DNA of 64,000 nt from FEN-1219 sp964503125 (GTDB lineage: Bacteria; Pseudomonadota; Gammaproteobacteria; Steroidobacterales; Rariloculaceae), in the NCBI GenBank assembly GCA_964503125.1, contig CAZCZE010000001.1, positions 124,001 through 188,000 on the forward strand, written 5' to 3'. Each line of letters opens with the position of its first letter. Within the stretch, counting starts at the first letter, position 1. Made by a program: the position numbers and the translations under genes. The notes beneath the pieces were generated by a model that was not told the origin of the DNA, ran no database searches, and worked only from the letters and a program-made list of their open reading frames with translations. Positions 49,715 to 58,356 of the stretch are shown here, piece by piece.

Positions 49715-51593
49715 AGTTCTCCGCTGCGAAAAAAGCGTCCAAAATCTCGCGCGCGACGGGCGCCGCCGCGCGGGCGCCGCCGCCGCCGTTCTCGACGACG
49801 ACGCCGACCGCGATGCGCGGCGCATCGATCGGGGCGAACGCGATGAACAAACCGTGGTCGCGCTGGCGCTCGTCGATTTCTTCTTCGCGATAACGCTCGT
49901 CTTGCGCGATGTTGATGACCTGGGCCGTGCCGGTCTTGCCGGCGATCGTGAAATTCGCGCCCTGCATCGTCGCGGTTGCCGTGCTGCGCGGATCGGACAC
50001 GACGCCGACCATCCCGTCGAGGACGATCTGCCAATGCGCGGGATCCTGCTCGGTGACGCTCGGCAGCGCCGTCGGCTCGGCGTACTGCACTTCGCGCGTC
50101 ACCGCGTTCTCGGTGCCGATGAGCAGCCGCGGCACGAACCGTTGGCCGCGCGTCGCCAACGTGGCGGCCGCGTGCGCGAGTTGCACCGGCGTCACGGTCA
50201 TGTAGCCCTGGCCGATGCCCGTGATGACGGTCTCGCCGGGGAACCACACCTGATCCTCTCGACGCGTGAACTGCCTGGCCTTCCACTCGCGCGACGGCAC
50301 CACGCCCGAGTTCTCGCCGCTGACGTCGAGGCCGACGGGGGCGCCGAAACCGAACTGTCTGAGCCCGACGGCCATCGAATCGATGCCCATCGCGACGGCG
50401 AGGTGATAGAAGTACACGTCGCAGGACATCACGATCGCTTCGTGCATGTCGACGTTGCCGTGCCCCTGCGGCTTCCAGTCGCGGTAGTTGTGACTCTGGC
50501 CCGGCAAGCGGAAGTGTCCGGGGCAGTATTTCTCCTCGTCGGGTGTCATTGCTTCGTTTTGCAATGCGGCGAGCGCCAGGAACGGCTTGACCGTGGAACC
50601 CGGCGGATAGGTGCCGGCGAGCGCGCGGTTGTAGAGAGGCTTGTCGATATCGGCCGTGAGCGCCACGTAGTCCGCGCGGCTCATGCCCGCGGCAAAGCGG
50701 TTGGGGTCGAACGACGGCGCACTCAGCAGCGCGAGCACGTCGCCGTTGCGCGGGTCGATCGCGACGACGGCGCCGCGCAGGTCTCGCATCGCGTCCTGCG
50801 CGGCGAGTTGAACCTTCATGTCGAGCGACAGCACGATGTTGTCGCCGGGCACGGGCCATTTGGTCTCGACGCCGCTGCCCTCGCCCGCGGGCGGGTCGAC
50901 CGCGCGGCCTTGCGCGTTCACGACCTGCTGCCGATACCCGACCTGGCCGTGCAGACGATCCTCGTAAGCGCGTTCGATGCCGGCCTTACCGATTTGGGAG
51001 GTGCCTGCGTAGTTGCTGCGGTCGATGCGCTCGAGATCCGTGGTACTGATGCTGCCCACGTAGCCGATGGCGTGCGCGCTCGCCTCGCCGAACGGGTAGT
51101 AGCGCGCCAGCGCTTCCTGAATGTCGACGCCCGAGAACAAGTGTCGCCGCACGGCGAACGTCGCGGCTTGCTCCTCGGTGAGGCTGCTGAGCCTCACGCG
51201 CTCGAAGCCGCGGTGCGAACGGATCAGGCGGCGCAGCGTGTCGTGCTCGGAAGCGTCGACTAGGCCTAAGTCCTCGAGCTGCCGCAGCGTGCGGGCGACG
51301 TCGTCGATCTCCTCGCCGATGGCGACGAGCTCCCAGTTCGGCCGGTTCTCGGCGATGACGAGGCCGTTGCGGTCGTACACGAGGCCGCGGTTCGGCGGCA
51401 GTGGATCGATGCGGAAGCGATTGCCGCGAGACAGCTCGCTGAAACGCTCGTAGTCGACGATCTGGAGCTGCACGAGGCGCGTGACGAGCAGGCCCGCCAG
51501 CAGCAGCACGACGATCGCAGCCGCAATGATGCGCGACAAGAACAGGCGCTGTTCCTGCCAGTGGTCCTTGAGCTGTAGCGACGACCTGGCCAT
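49695..51593 (-). CDS. mrdA: Penicillin-binding protein 2 (transpeptidase)
   Basis: A 632-residue class B PBP: N-terminal membrane anchor (IIAAAIVVLLLAGLLVTRLV), pedestal domain with RGLVYDRNGLVIAENRP, and a transpeptidase domain with S-x-x-K in PPGSTVKPF, the second motif S-C-D in MSCDVYFY and K-T-G-T in IAGKTGTAQV. It cross-links peptidoglycan during side-wall elongation as the partner of RodA. Start MARSSLQLKDHWQEQRLF; a longer in-frame reading upstream belongs to mreD in another frame. The ATG lies two bases after the mreD stop. Confidence 0.96.
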   Translation of the reverse strand: MARSSLQLKDHWQEQRLFLSRIIAAAIVVLLLAGLLVTRLVQLQIVDYERFSELSRGNRFRIDPLPPNRGLVYDRNGLVIAENRPNWELVAIGEEIDDVARTLRQLEDLGLVDASEHDTLRRLIRSHRGFERVRLSSLTEEQAATFAVRRHLFSGVDIQEALARYYPFGEASAHAIGYVGSISTTDLERIDRSNYAGTSQIGKAGIERAYEDRLHGQVGYRQQVVNAQGRAVDPPAGEGSGVETKWPVPGDNIVLSLDMKVQLAAQDAMRDLRGAVVAIDPRNGDVLALLSAPSFDPNRFAAGMSRADYVALTADIDKPLYNRALAGTYPPGSTVKPFLALAALQNEAMTPDEEKYCPGHFRLPGQSHNYRDWKPQGHGNVDMHEAIVMSCDVYFYHLAVAMGIDSMAVGLRQFGFGAPVGLDVSGENSGVVPSREWKARQFTRREDQVWFPGETVITGIGQGYMTVTPVQLAHAAATLATRGQRFVPRLLIGTENAVTREVQYAEPTALPSVTEQDPAHWQIVLDGMVGVVSDPRSTATATMQGANFTIAGKTGTAQVINIAQDERYREEEIDERQRDHGLFIAFAPIDAPRIAVGVVVENGGGGARAAAPVAREILDAFFAAENYVAREP

Positions 51594-51595
51594 GC

Positions 51596-52081
51596 CTAGA
51601 GCCTCGCCGGCGCTGCGCGCTCGCGGCGGTCGAAGAGCACGTACAGCGCGAGCCACACGAGCGTGCCCGTGAGCGGCGGCAGCCAGCGCTCGACGAGCGG
51701 CACGGTGCGGCCCGCCATGCCGTCGACCCAGAACAAGATGAATTCGTAGAGGCCGAGCAGCAAGAGCACCGTGATGGCGAGCTGCGACACGGGGAACACG
51801 CGCAGCCGCAGATGAAACTTCTCGGCGAGATAGACGACGACGAGCAACGCGAGCGCATTCTGCCCGAGCAGCGCCCCCGACAACGTATCGAGCGCGATGC
51901 CCATCCAGAACGCCGTCAGCAAGCCGAAGTGGCGCGGCGCCATGAGCGACCAATACAGCAGCACCACGGCCACCCAGTCGGGACGCAGCGGCGCGATAAG
52001 GTCGGGCAACGGCACGACGGCGAGCATGAGCGTCGCCGCGAGGCTCAACACCGAGGCCCACCAGTGTCGGCGTGCGGCCAT
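51596..52081 (-). CDS. mreD: Rod shape-determining protein MreD
   Basis: A 161-residue membrane protein with about five helices: SVLSLAATLMLAVVPLPDLI, WVAVVLLYWSLMAP, FWMGIALDTLSGALLGQNAL, LAITVLLLLGLYEFILFW and LTGTLVWLALYVLF. Part of the MreBCD scaffold linking MreB filaments to the wall-synthesis machinery. Its ATG overlaps the mreC TAA by one base (TAATG), an efficient coupling signal. Confidence 0.93.
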   Translation of the reverse strand: MAARRHWWASVLSLAATLMLAVVPLPDLIAPLRPDWVAVVLLYWSLMAPRHFGLLTAFWMGIALDTLSGALLGQNALALLVVVYLAEKFHLRLRVFPVSQLAITVLLLLGLYEFILFWVDGMAGRTVPLVERWLPPLTGTLVWLALYVLFDRRERAAPARL

Positions 52082-52980
52082 TACTGTCCGTCCGCCACGC
52101 TCGCGGCGGCGGCCTCCTCGGCATCCGACTCACCGTCGTCGGCGACGGCGTCCCAAACGAGCAGCACTTCTCGGTCACGATCGAGCGCGGCCACGGGCTC
52201 GGCGACGATCTCCGAAAACGATTGGTCGGGGCGCAGCCGCACCTCGATCACGCGTCCCACGGGGTAGCCCGCGGGAAAGACGCCGCCCAAGCCCGACGAG
52301 ACCAGCAGGTCGCCGACCTCGATGTCGGCGTTGTTGGTGAGATGCAGTCTCAGGAGCTGGCTGTCACCCGTGCCGAAGGCGTTCGTCCGCAGGCCGTTGC
52401 GATTGACGCTCACGGGCACGGCGTGATCGGCATCCGTGATGAGCACGGCCTCCGACGTGAACGGCCCGACGCGCATGACTTGACCGACCACGCCCTCCGC
52501 GTCGATGAGCGCCTGGCCCACGAACACACCATCGACGAAGCCGCGATTCAGATCGAAACGCTGCCGATACGGGTCGAGATCGACGGCGAGAATCTCGGCG
52601 ACGAGCGCGCGGCTGCCGACACGCGCCGTCGAGTCGAGCAGGTCCCTCAAGCGGGTGTTCTCCATCTCGAGGGCCGCGAGCCGCTGCAGCCGCCCTTCGG
52701 TCTCGAGCCGCTCGCGGCGGAACTGTTGGTTCTCGGTGATGAGCGCGTCGCGCGTCGCGAACGTGTCGCGCATGGAATGCCAAGTGCGAAAGGGCAAATC
52801 GACGAGCACGCGCACGGGAGAGACGACGACGGTGAGCGCTTGCCGCACGCGAACGAGGTGCTGCTCGCGGTTGTCGAGGATCATGAGCGCAACGCAGACG
52901 ATGGCGAGCAGCAAGAACCGTGCGCCCGCGGAGAAGCCGCTTCGCCCGAAGCCTGGAGCGGTTCTTCCGGGACCAGCCAT
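52081..52980 (-). CDS. mreC: Rod shape-determining protein MreC
   Basis: A 299-residue periplasmic protein anchored by one helix (FLLLAIVCVALMILD, about 22-36) after a short N-tail, then a coiled coil at about 70-110 (ENQQFRRERLETEGRLQRLA), and the double beta-barrel domain to the end (RVGSRALVAEILAVDLDPYRQRFDLNRGF region, DGEGVVGQVMRVGPFTSEA). AAGGAG ten bases upstream of the ATG. The C-terminal tail (SDAEEAAAASVADGQ) is acidic and unusual in MreC. Follows mreB after 33 bases. Confidence 0.94.
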   Translation of the reverse strand: MAGPGRTAPGFGRSGFSAGARFLLLAIVCVALMILDNREQHLVRVRQALTVVVSPVRVLVDLPFRTWHSMRDTFATRDALITENQQFRRERLETEGRLQRLAALEMENTRLRDLLDSTARVGSRALVAEILAVDLDPYRQRFDLNRGFVDGVFVGQALIDAEGVVGQVMRVGPFTSEAVLITDADHAVPVSVNRNGLRTNAFGTGDSQLLRLHLTNNADIEVGDLLVSSGLGGVFPAGYPVGRVIEVRLRPDQSFSEIVAEPVAALDRDREVLLVWDAVADDGESDAEEAAAASVADGQ

Positions 52981-53013
52981 GCGTCTCGCTCTCCTTGCGT
53001 TAGCGGCTCGGTA

Positions 53014-54057
53014 TCACTCCACGGAGAAGGCCGACGGCCCGTATTCGTCGAGGAGCTCGAGCACTCTGCCGCCGCCGCGGGCGACGCACGTGAGTGGGTC
53101 GTCCGCGATGACGACGGGCAGACCCGTCTCCTCGGTCAAGAGCTTGTCGATGTCCGTGAGTAGTGCGCCGCCCCCCGTGAGCACGATACCGCGCTCGGCG
53201 ACGTCCGCGCCGAGCTCAGGCGGCGTCTGCTCGAGCGCGAGCTTGACGGCGCCGACGATGCCTTGCAGCGGCTCCTGCAGCGCTTCGAGGATCTCGTTGC
53301 TGTTGAGCGTGAAGCTGCGCGGCACGCCTTCGGAGAGATTGCGGCCTTTGACGGAGATCTCGCGCACGTCTTGGCCGGGGTAAGCCGAGCCGATCTCGTG
53401 CTTGATGCGCTCCGCGGTCGCTTCGCCGATGAGAATGCCGTAGTTGCGGCGCACGTAGTTCGTGATGGCGTCGTCAAAACGATCGCCGCCGATGCGCACC
53501 GACGCCGCATAGACGATGCCGTTGAGCGAGATGACGGCGACCTCTGAGGTGCCGCCGCCGATGTCGAGCACCATCGAGCCGCGCGCCTCGTGCACGGGCA
53601 TGCCGGCGCCGATCGCCGCGGCCATCGGCTCCTCGACGAGATAAACTTTGCGCGCGCCGGCACCTTCGGCCGATTCGCGAATCGCGCGCCGCTCCACTTG
53701 TGTCGAGCCGTACGGCACGCAGACGAGCACGCGCGGGCTCGGCCGGAAGTAGCGCGCGCCGTGCGCCTTCTTGATGAAGTGCTGGAGCATCTTTTCGGTG
53801 ACGCTGAAGTCGGCGATGACGCCGTCCTTCATGGGGCGAATCGCCGTGATGTGCCCCGGCGTGCGGCCGAGCATGTTCTTGGCTTCGAGACCGACGGCCT
53901 CGAGCACCTTGCCCCCGCGGCCGGGCTCCTCACGGATGGCGACGACCGACGGCTCGTTTAAAACGATGCCCCGGCCCCGAACATAGATCAGCGTGTTCGC
54001 GGTGCCGAGATCGATGGACATGTCGTTGGAGAAATATCCGAGAAAGCTCTTTAACAT
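53014..54057 (-). CDS. mreB: Rod shape-determining actin MreB
   Basis: A 347-residue bacterial actin. Phosphate loops: SNDMSIDLGTANTLIYVRG near the N-terminus, GSMVLDIGGGTSEVAVISLNG, and the adenosine motif VERGIVLTGGGALLTDID. The membrane-binding N-terminal amphipathic stretch MLKSFLGYFSN and the ATP-binding residues are intact. It directs side-wall synthesis and cell width. Upstream 130 bases form a divergent control region with gatC. First gene of the ten-gene wall operon on the minus strand. Confidence 0.97.
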   Translation of the reverse strand: MLKSFLGYFSNDMSIDLGTANTLIYVRGRGIVLNEPSVVAIREEPGRGGKVLEAVGLEAKNMLGRTPGHITAIRPMKDGVIADFSVTEKMLQHFIKKAHGARYFRPSPRVLVCVPYGSTQVERRAIRESAEGAGARKVYLVEEPMAAAIGAGMPVHEARGSMVLDIGGGTSEVAVISLNGIVYAASVRIGGDRFDDAITNYVRRNYGILIGEATAERIKHEIGSAYPGQDVREISVKGRNLSEGVPRSFTLNSNEILEALQEPLQGIVGAVKLALEQTPPELGADVAERGIVLTGGGALLTDIDKLLTEETGLPVVIADDPLTCVARGGGRVLELLDEYGPSAFSVE

Positions 54058-54128
54058 TGAGGCCCAAGGCCGCTAGGGGAATCGTGGCGCGACTTTAACA
54101 ACGGGTAGGCCAATCCACAAGCGACGTG

Positions 54129-54134
54129 TATAGT
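54129..54134 (+). promoter_or_regulatory. Possible -10 element for gatC
   Basis: TATAGT lies in the 131-base divergent region between mreB and gatC, about 55 bases before the chosen gatC GTG. No convincing -35 is visible at the usual spacing (TAGGCC at 54106-54111). Offered as a weak candidate. Confidence 0.3.
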
Positions 54135-54188
54135 CTAATGAGAAGTCGATCACTTCGGGCTTTGACTCGCAGTCGTACCGAAAAAACC

Positions 54189-54473
54189 GTGCTTGGCCCC
54201 GATGACATCCGCCGACTTTGCCGTCTGGCGCGCCTCGAGATTACGCCCGCCGAGATGGCCGACGTGTCGGCCAAGCTTTCGAGCATCGTGGCCATGGTCG
54301 GCGAGCTACAAGCCGTCGCCACGGAAGGCGTGGCGCCCATGGCCCACCCGCTCGATCGGCCCCAGCGCTTGCGGCCGGATGCCGTGACCGAGGTCGACCG
54401 GCACGAGCTCTACCAGCGCAACGCTCCGCTCGTAAAATGTGACCTATATCTCGTTCCGAAGGTCATCGAATAG
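54189..54473 (+). CDS. gatC: Aspartyl/glutamyl-tRNA amidotransferase subunit C
   Basis: A 94-residue subunit with MLGPDDIRRLCRLARLEITP, LSSIVAMVGELQAV, VAPMAHPLDRPQRLRPDAV and a terminal DLYLVPKVIE. GatC tethers GatA to GatB in the enzyme that converts Glu-tRNA(Gln) or Asp-tRNA(Asn) to the amide form. GTG at 54189 gives the usual length; ATGs further upstream would add 17-21 residues of basic, non-family sequence. The Shine-Dalgarno is weak. First gene of gatCAB. Confidence 0.92.
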   Translation: MLGPDDIRRLCRLARLEITPAEMADVSAKLSSIVAMVGELQAVATEGVAPMAHPLDRPQRLRPDAVTEVDRHELYQRNAPLVKCDLYLVPKVIE

Positions 54474-54536
54474 GGCCGCGAGGCCGAATGACCGGGCCGC
54501 GCCTCGAACGAGCGGCCCGGAAGACCACCACGCTGC

Positions 54537-56024
54537 ATGCATACACGCACCCTGACCCAGCTCGCCGGCGACCTGCGCGCTAGGCGCGTCTCCGCGACCG
54601 AGCTCACGCGGCATTTTCTCGACCGCATCGGCCGATTCGACAAAACGCTGAACACGTTCGTCACGATCACGGGCGAACAGGCGCTGACGCAAGCGTCCGC
54701 GGCCGACCGCCGGCTCGCCAAAGGCGAAGCGACTCTGCTCACGGGTTTGCCGATCGCGCACAAGGACATCTTCTGCACGGCGGGCGTCAAGACGTCGTGC
54801 GGCTCGCGCATGCTCGACAACTTCATCGCGCCCTACGATGCGACGATCGTCGAGCGCCTTAGCGTGGCGGGCGCCGTGATGCTCGGCAAGACGAACATGG
54901 ACGAGTTCGCGATGGGTTCGTCGAACGAGACGAGCTTCTACGGCCCCGTGCGCAATCCGTGGAACCCGGCGCTCGTGCCCGGCGGCTCCTCGGGCGGCTC
55001 TGCGGCTGCCGTCGCCGCGCGCATCGCACCGTGCGCGACGGGCACGGATACGGGCGGCTCGATCCGGCAACCCGCTGCGCTCACGGGCATCACGGGTTTG
55101 AAGCCGACCTACGGACGCGTGTCGCGTTACGGCATGATCGCGTTCGCGTCGAGCCTCGACCAAGCGGGCACGCTCACGCAAACGGCCGAAGACTCGGCGC
55201 TGCTGCTCGAAGCCATGGCCGGCTTCGACGAGCGCGACTCGACGTCGCTCGACGAGCCCGTGCCGCGCTATTCGCAGCTCGTCAACGAGCCGTGGGACGA
55301 CATCACGATCGGCGTGCCCGAGAATTTCTTCGACGCTGGGCTCGACGCCGGCAACGCGGCGGCCGTGCGCGCGGCGCTCGCCGAGCTCGAGAAGCTCGGC
55401 GCGCGTTTGAAGAGCATCGAGCTCACGAATCTCCATCACTCCGTGCCCGCGTACTACGTCGTCGCGCCGGCCGAAGCATCGTCGAACCTCTCGCGCTTCG
55501 ACGGCGTGCGCTTCGGCCATCGCGCGGAACCCCCCTTCGGGGACTACCAAGGGTCGCGCGCCGGCAACGACGATCTCGCGGCGTTCTACATGCGCAATCG
55601 CGGCGAGGGCTTCGGTGCCGAGGTCAAGCGCCGCATCCTCACGGGCACGTACGTGCTCTCGGCCGGCTACTTCGACGCCTACTATCTACAGGCGCAAAAA
55701 GTGCGCACGCTCGTGAGCGAGGACTTCGCGCGCGCGTTCCGCGAGGTCGACATCGTGGCGGGCCCGACGACGCCGGCGCCCGCATTCGGGATAGGCCAGA
55801 AGACGAGCGATCCCATCGAGATGTACTTGAACGACATCTATACGATCGCCGCCAACCTCGCAGGGTTACCGGCGATGTCGCTGCCGTGCGGCTTCGTGCG
55901 CGACTTGCCCGTCGGGCTTCAGCTCGTGGGGCCGCCGCTCGCCGAAGCCCGCTTGCTCAAAGCCGCGCATTACTTTCAAAAGGCCACGGACTGGCACGCG
56001 CGCGTGCCGCCGAGCTACGCGTGA
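54537..56024 (+). CDS. gatA: Aspartyl/glutamyl-tRNA amidotransferase subunit A
   Basis: A 495-residue amidase with the Ser-cisSer-Lys triad: lysine in LPIAHKDIFCT, the Gly/Ser signature GGSSGGSAAAVAA and nucleophile in TDTGGSIRQPA. The typical GatA elements NTFVT, GKTNMDEFAMGSSNETS and GLKPTYGRVSR are present. It releases ammonia from glutamine or asparagine and passes it to GatB. Starts 63 bases after gatC and its stop overlaps a GTG just upstream of the gatB ATG. Confidence 0.97.
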   Translation: MHTRTLTQLAGDLRARRVSATELTRHFLDRIGRFDKTLNTFVTITGEQALTQASAADRRLAKGEATLLTGLPIAHKDIFCTAGVKTSCGSRMLDNFIAPYDATIVERLSVAGAVMLGKTNMDEFAMGSSNETSFYGPVRNPWNPALVPGGSSGGSAAAVAARIAPCATGTDTGGSIRQPAALTGITGLKPTYGRVSRYGMIAFASSLDQAGTLTQTAEDSALLLEAMAGFDERDSTSLDEPVPRYSQLVNEPWDDITIGVPENFFDAGLDAGNAAAVRAALAELEKLGARLKSIELTNLHHSVPAYYVVAPAEASSNLSRFDGVRFGHRAEPPFGDYQGSRAGNDDLAAFYMRNRGEGFGAEVKRRILTGTYVLSAGYFDAYYLQAQKVRTLVSEDFARAFREVDIVAGPTTPAPAFGIGQKTSDPIEMYLNDIYTIAANLAGLPAMSLPCGFVRDLPVGLQLVGPPLAEARLLKAAHYFQKATDWHARVPPSYA

Positions 56025-56029
56025 CCGCC

Positions 56030-57478
56030 ATGCAGTGGGAAACCGTCATCGGTCTCGAGATTCACGCGCAGCTCGCGACGAAGTCCAAGATTTTCTCCGG
56101 CGCGTCGACGACCTACGGCGCGCCGCCGAACAGCCAGGCGAGCCTCGTCGACTTGGGCTACCCGGGCGTGCTGCCCGTGCTCAACGCCGCGGCCGTGACG
56201 ATGGCCGTGAAATTCGGCCTCGCGACCGGCTGCACGGTCGCACACCGCTGCGTGTTCGCGCGCAAGAACTACTTTTATCCCGACCTTCCGAAGGGCTACC
56301 AGATCAGCCAGTACGAGCTGCCGATCGTGCACGGCGGCCGCGTCGACGTCGTGCTCGAGGACGGCAGCACTCGCAGCGTAGGCATCGTGCGCGCGCATCT
56401 CGAGGAAGATGCGGGCAAGTCGCTGCACGAAGATTTTGCGGGGCAGTCGGGCATCGACCTCAATCGCGCGGGCACGGGGCTCATCGAGATCGTCTCGGCG
56501 CCCGACCTGCGCTCGGCCGCCGAGGCCGGCGCCTACATGCGCAAGATCCACGCGCTCGTGCGCTACCTCGAGATCTGCGACGGCAACATGCAGGAGGGCT
56601 CGTTCCGCTGCGACGCCAACGTCTCGGTGCGCCCGCGCGGCGAGACGAAGCTTGGGGTGCGCACCGAGCTCAAGAACCTGAACTCGTTCCGGTTCGTCGA
56701 GCGCGCCATCGAAATCGAGGCGGCGCGCCAAATCGAGCTCATCGAGAGCGGCGGCAAGGTCGTGCAGGAGACACGTCTCTACGACCCCGACCGCGAAGAG
56801 ACGCGACCGATGCGCGCCAAGGAGGAAGCCAACGACTATCGTTACTTCCCCGACCCCGATCTGTTGCCCGTCGTCGTCGACGAGGCGCTCGTCGCCGCCG
56901 TGCGCGCTTCGCTGCCCGAGCTGCCCGACGCGAAGCGCGAGCGCTTTATGCGCGACTACGCCCTGCCCGCCTACGACGCCGGCGTGCTCACGGTGGACAA
57001 AGCGCTCGCCGACTACTTCGAGACCGTCGCCAAAGGCACGCGCGCGGCGCCGAAGATCGCGGCCAACTGGGTCATGGGCGAGCTCTTAGGAAGGCTCAAT
57101 CGCGACGGGCTTGCGATCGGCGCGACGCACGTCTCGGCGAGCACGCTCGCGGCGCTGCTCGACAAGCTCGCCGCGGGCACGATCTCGGGCAAGATCGCGA
57201 AGGAAGCCTTCGAAGCCCTCTGGACAGACGGATCGAACGGCGAAGGCTTGGTCGACGCGATCATCGAGAAGCGCGGCCTCACGCAGATCTCAGACGCCGC
57301 GAGCATCGACAAGCTCGTTGCCGAGGTCATCGCCGCGAATCCGGGGCAGGTCGAGCAGTTCCGCGCCGGCAAACAGCAGGTGCTCGGCTTCCTCGTGGGC
57401 CAAGTCATGAAAGCCTCGCGCGGCAAAGCCAATCCGCAACAGGTCAACGACGCGTTGCGCAAGCAGCTCGGGTCATGA
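56030..57478 (+). CDS. gatB: Aspartyl/glutamyl-tRNA amidotransferase subunit B
   Basis: A 482-residue kinase/transamidase subunit: MQWETVIGLEIHAQL, FARKNYFYPDLPKGYQISQ, LEEDAGKSLHED, DLNRAGTGLIEIVSAPD, RCDANVSVRP and ELKNLNSFRFVERA, followed by a helical tail domain (YqeY-like, about 350-480) that binds tRNA. ATG 56030 fits the family N-terminus; a GTG nine bases earlier would overlap the gatA stop (GTGA). Presence of GatCAB means the organism makes Gln-tRNA or Asn-tRNA, or both, by the indirect route. Confidence 0.96.
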   Translation: MQWETVIGLEIHAQLATKSKIFSGASTTYGAPPNSQASLVDLGYPGVLPVLNAAAVTMAVKFGLATGCTVAHRCVFARKNYFYPDLPKGYQISQYELPIVHGGRVDVVLEDGSTRSVGIVRAHLEEDAGKSLHEDFAGQSGIDLNRAGTGLIEIVSAPDLRSAAEAGAYMRKIHALVRYLEICDGNMQEGSFRCDANVSVRPRGETKLGVRTELKNLNSFRFVERAIEIEAARQIELIESGGKVVQETRLYDPDREETRPMRAKEEANDYRYFPDPDLLPVVVDEALVAAVRASLPELPDAKRERFMRDYALPAYDAGVLTVDKALADYFETVAKGTRAAPKIAANWVMGELLGRLNRDGLAIGATHVSASTLAALLDKLAAGTISGKIAKEAFEALWTDGSNGEGLVDAIIEKRGLTQISDAASIDKLVAEVIAANPGQVEQFRAGKQQVLGFLVGQVMKASRGKANPQQVNDALRKQLGS

Positions 57479-57485
57479 GCGCGCG

Positions 57486-58340
57486 ATGAACGAGATTCAG
57501 ACCTTCGTGCTCGAGGATGCGGGTATCCGCGGCGCGCTGGTGCGCCTTGCGGAAACGTGGCAGCGAGTCGTTGCCGCGCACGACTACCCGCCGCCCGTGC
57601 GCACGCTGCTCGGCGAGGGCGTCGCTGCCACGCTGCTGCTCGCGAGCGGGCTCAAGACCACGCCGAGCGTCGCGCTCCAGCTCCAGGGCGAAGGCGCGCT
57701 CAAGCTGCTGCTGATCCAGTGCACCGACGGTCAACGCGTGCGCGGCATGGCGTCGTTCAAGCCCCTCGAAACGCCGCGGCCGCTGCTCGACGGCGGCCGC
57801 CTCGTCGTCAACCTCGATACCGGCAAGCCGAACGGCCTATTCCAAGGCATCGTGCCGCTCACGAGCGCGCGCCTCGACGAGTGTCTCGAGTCGTATTTCG
57901 CGCAGTCGGAGCAGCTTGCCACGCGCCTCTTCTTGCGCAGCGGCGAGCAGCGCGTGGCGGGTCTCTTGCTGCAAGTGCTACCCGGGCACGACGAGCAGCG
58001 CAGTGCCGATGCGTTCGCGACGGCGGCGGCCTGCGCGACGACTGTGTCAGCCGACGAGCTCACTGGCATGCCCGCGGAGGAGCTGTTGCCGAAGCTGTTC
58101 GCGGAGCAATCGATTCGGCTGTTCGCATCGAAGCCCGTGACACACGATTGCCGTTGCACGCCGGAGCGTTTGGCCGGCGTCGTGCGCATGCTCGGCGGGG
58201 ACGAAGTGAAGAGCCTGCTCGCGGAGCAAGGGCATGTCGAGCTCAAGTGCGAGTTCTGCAACCGCGCGTTTCGCTACGACGACCGGCAGGTCGACGCCAT
58301 CATGCGCGGCACGCCGCAAGGGTCGTCGGCCGTCCACTGA
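57486..58340 (+). CDS. hslO: Redox-regulated chaperone Hsp33
   Basis: A 284-residue chaperone. N-terminal substrate-binding domain with a QTFVLEDAGIRGALVRL start, LLGEGVAATLLLASGLKT and GLFQGIVPL; C-terminal zinc switch with C-x-C in DCRCTPER and C-x-x-C in LKCEFCNR. Under oxidation zinc is lost, disulfides form and the chaperone turns on, protecting proteins from bleach- or peroxide-type stress. It starts seven bases after gatB, so it is in the same operon. Confidence 0.95.
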   Translation: MNEIQTFVLEDAGIRGALVRLAETWQRVVAAHDYPPPVRTLLGEGVAATLLLASGLKTTPSVALQLQGEGALKLLLIQCTDGQRVRGMASFKPLETPRPLLDGGRLVVNLDTGKPNGLFQGIVPLTSARLDECLESYFAQSEQLATRLFLRSGEQRVAGLLLQVLPGHDEQRSADAFATAAACATTVSADELTGMPAEELLPKLFAEQSIRLFASKPVTHDCRCTPERLAGVVRMLGGDEVKSLLAEQGHVELKCEFCNRAFRYDDRQVDAIMRGTPQGSSAVH

Positions 58341-58356
58341 CGTGAAGGGGGTACCG

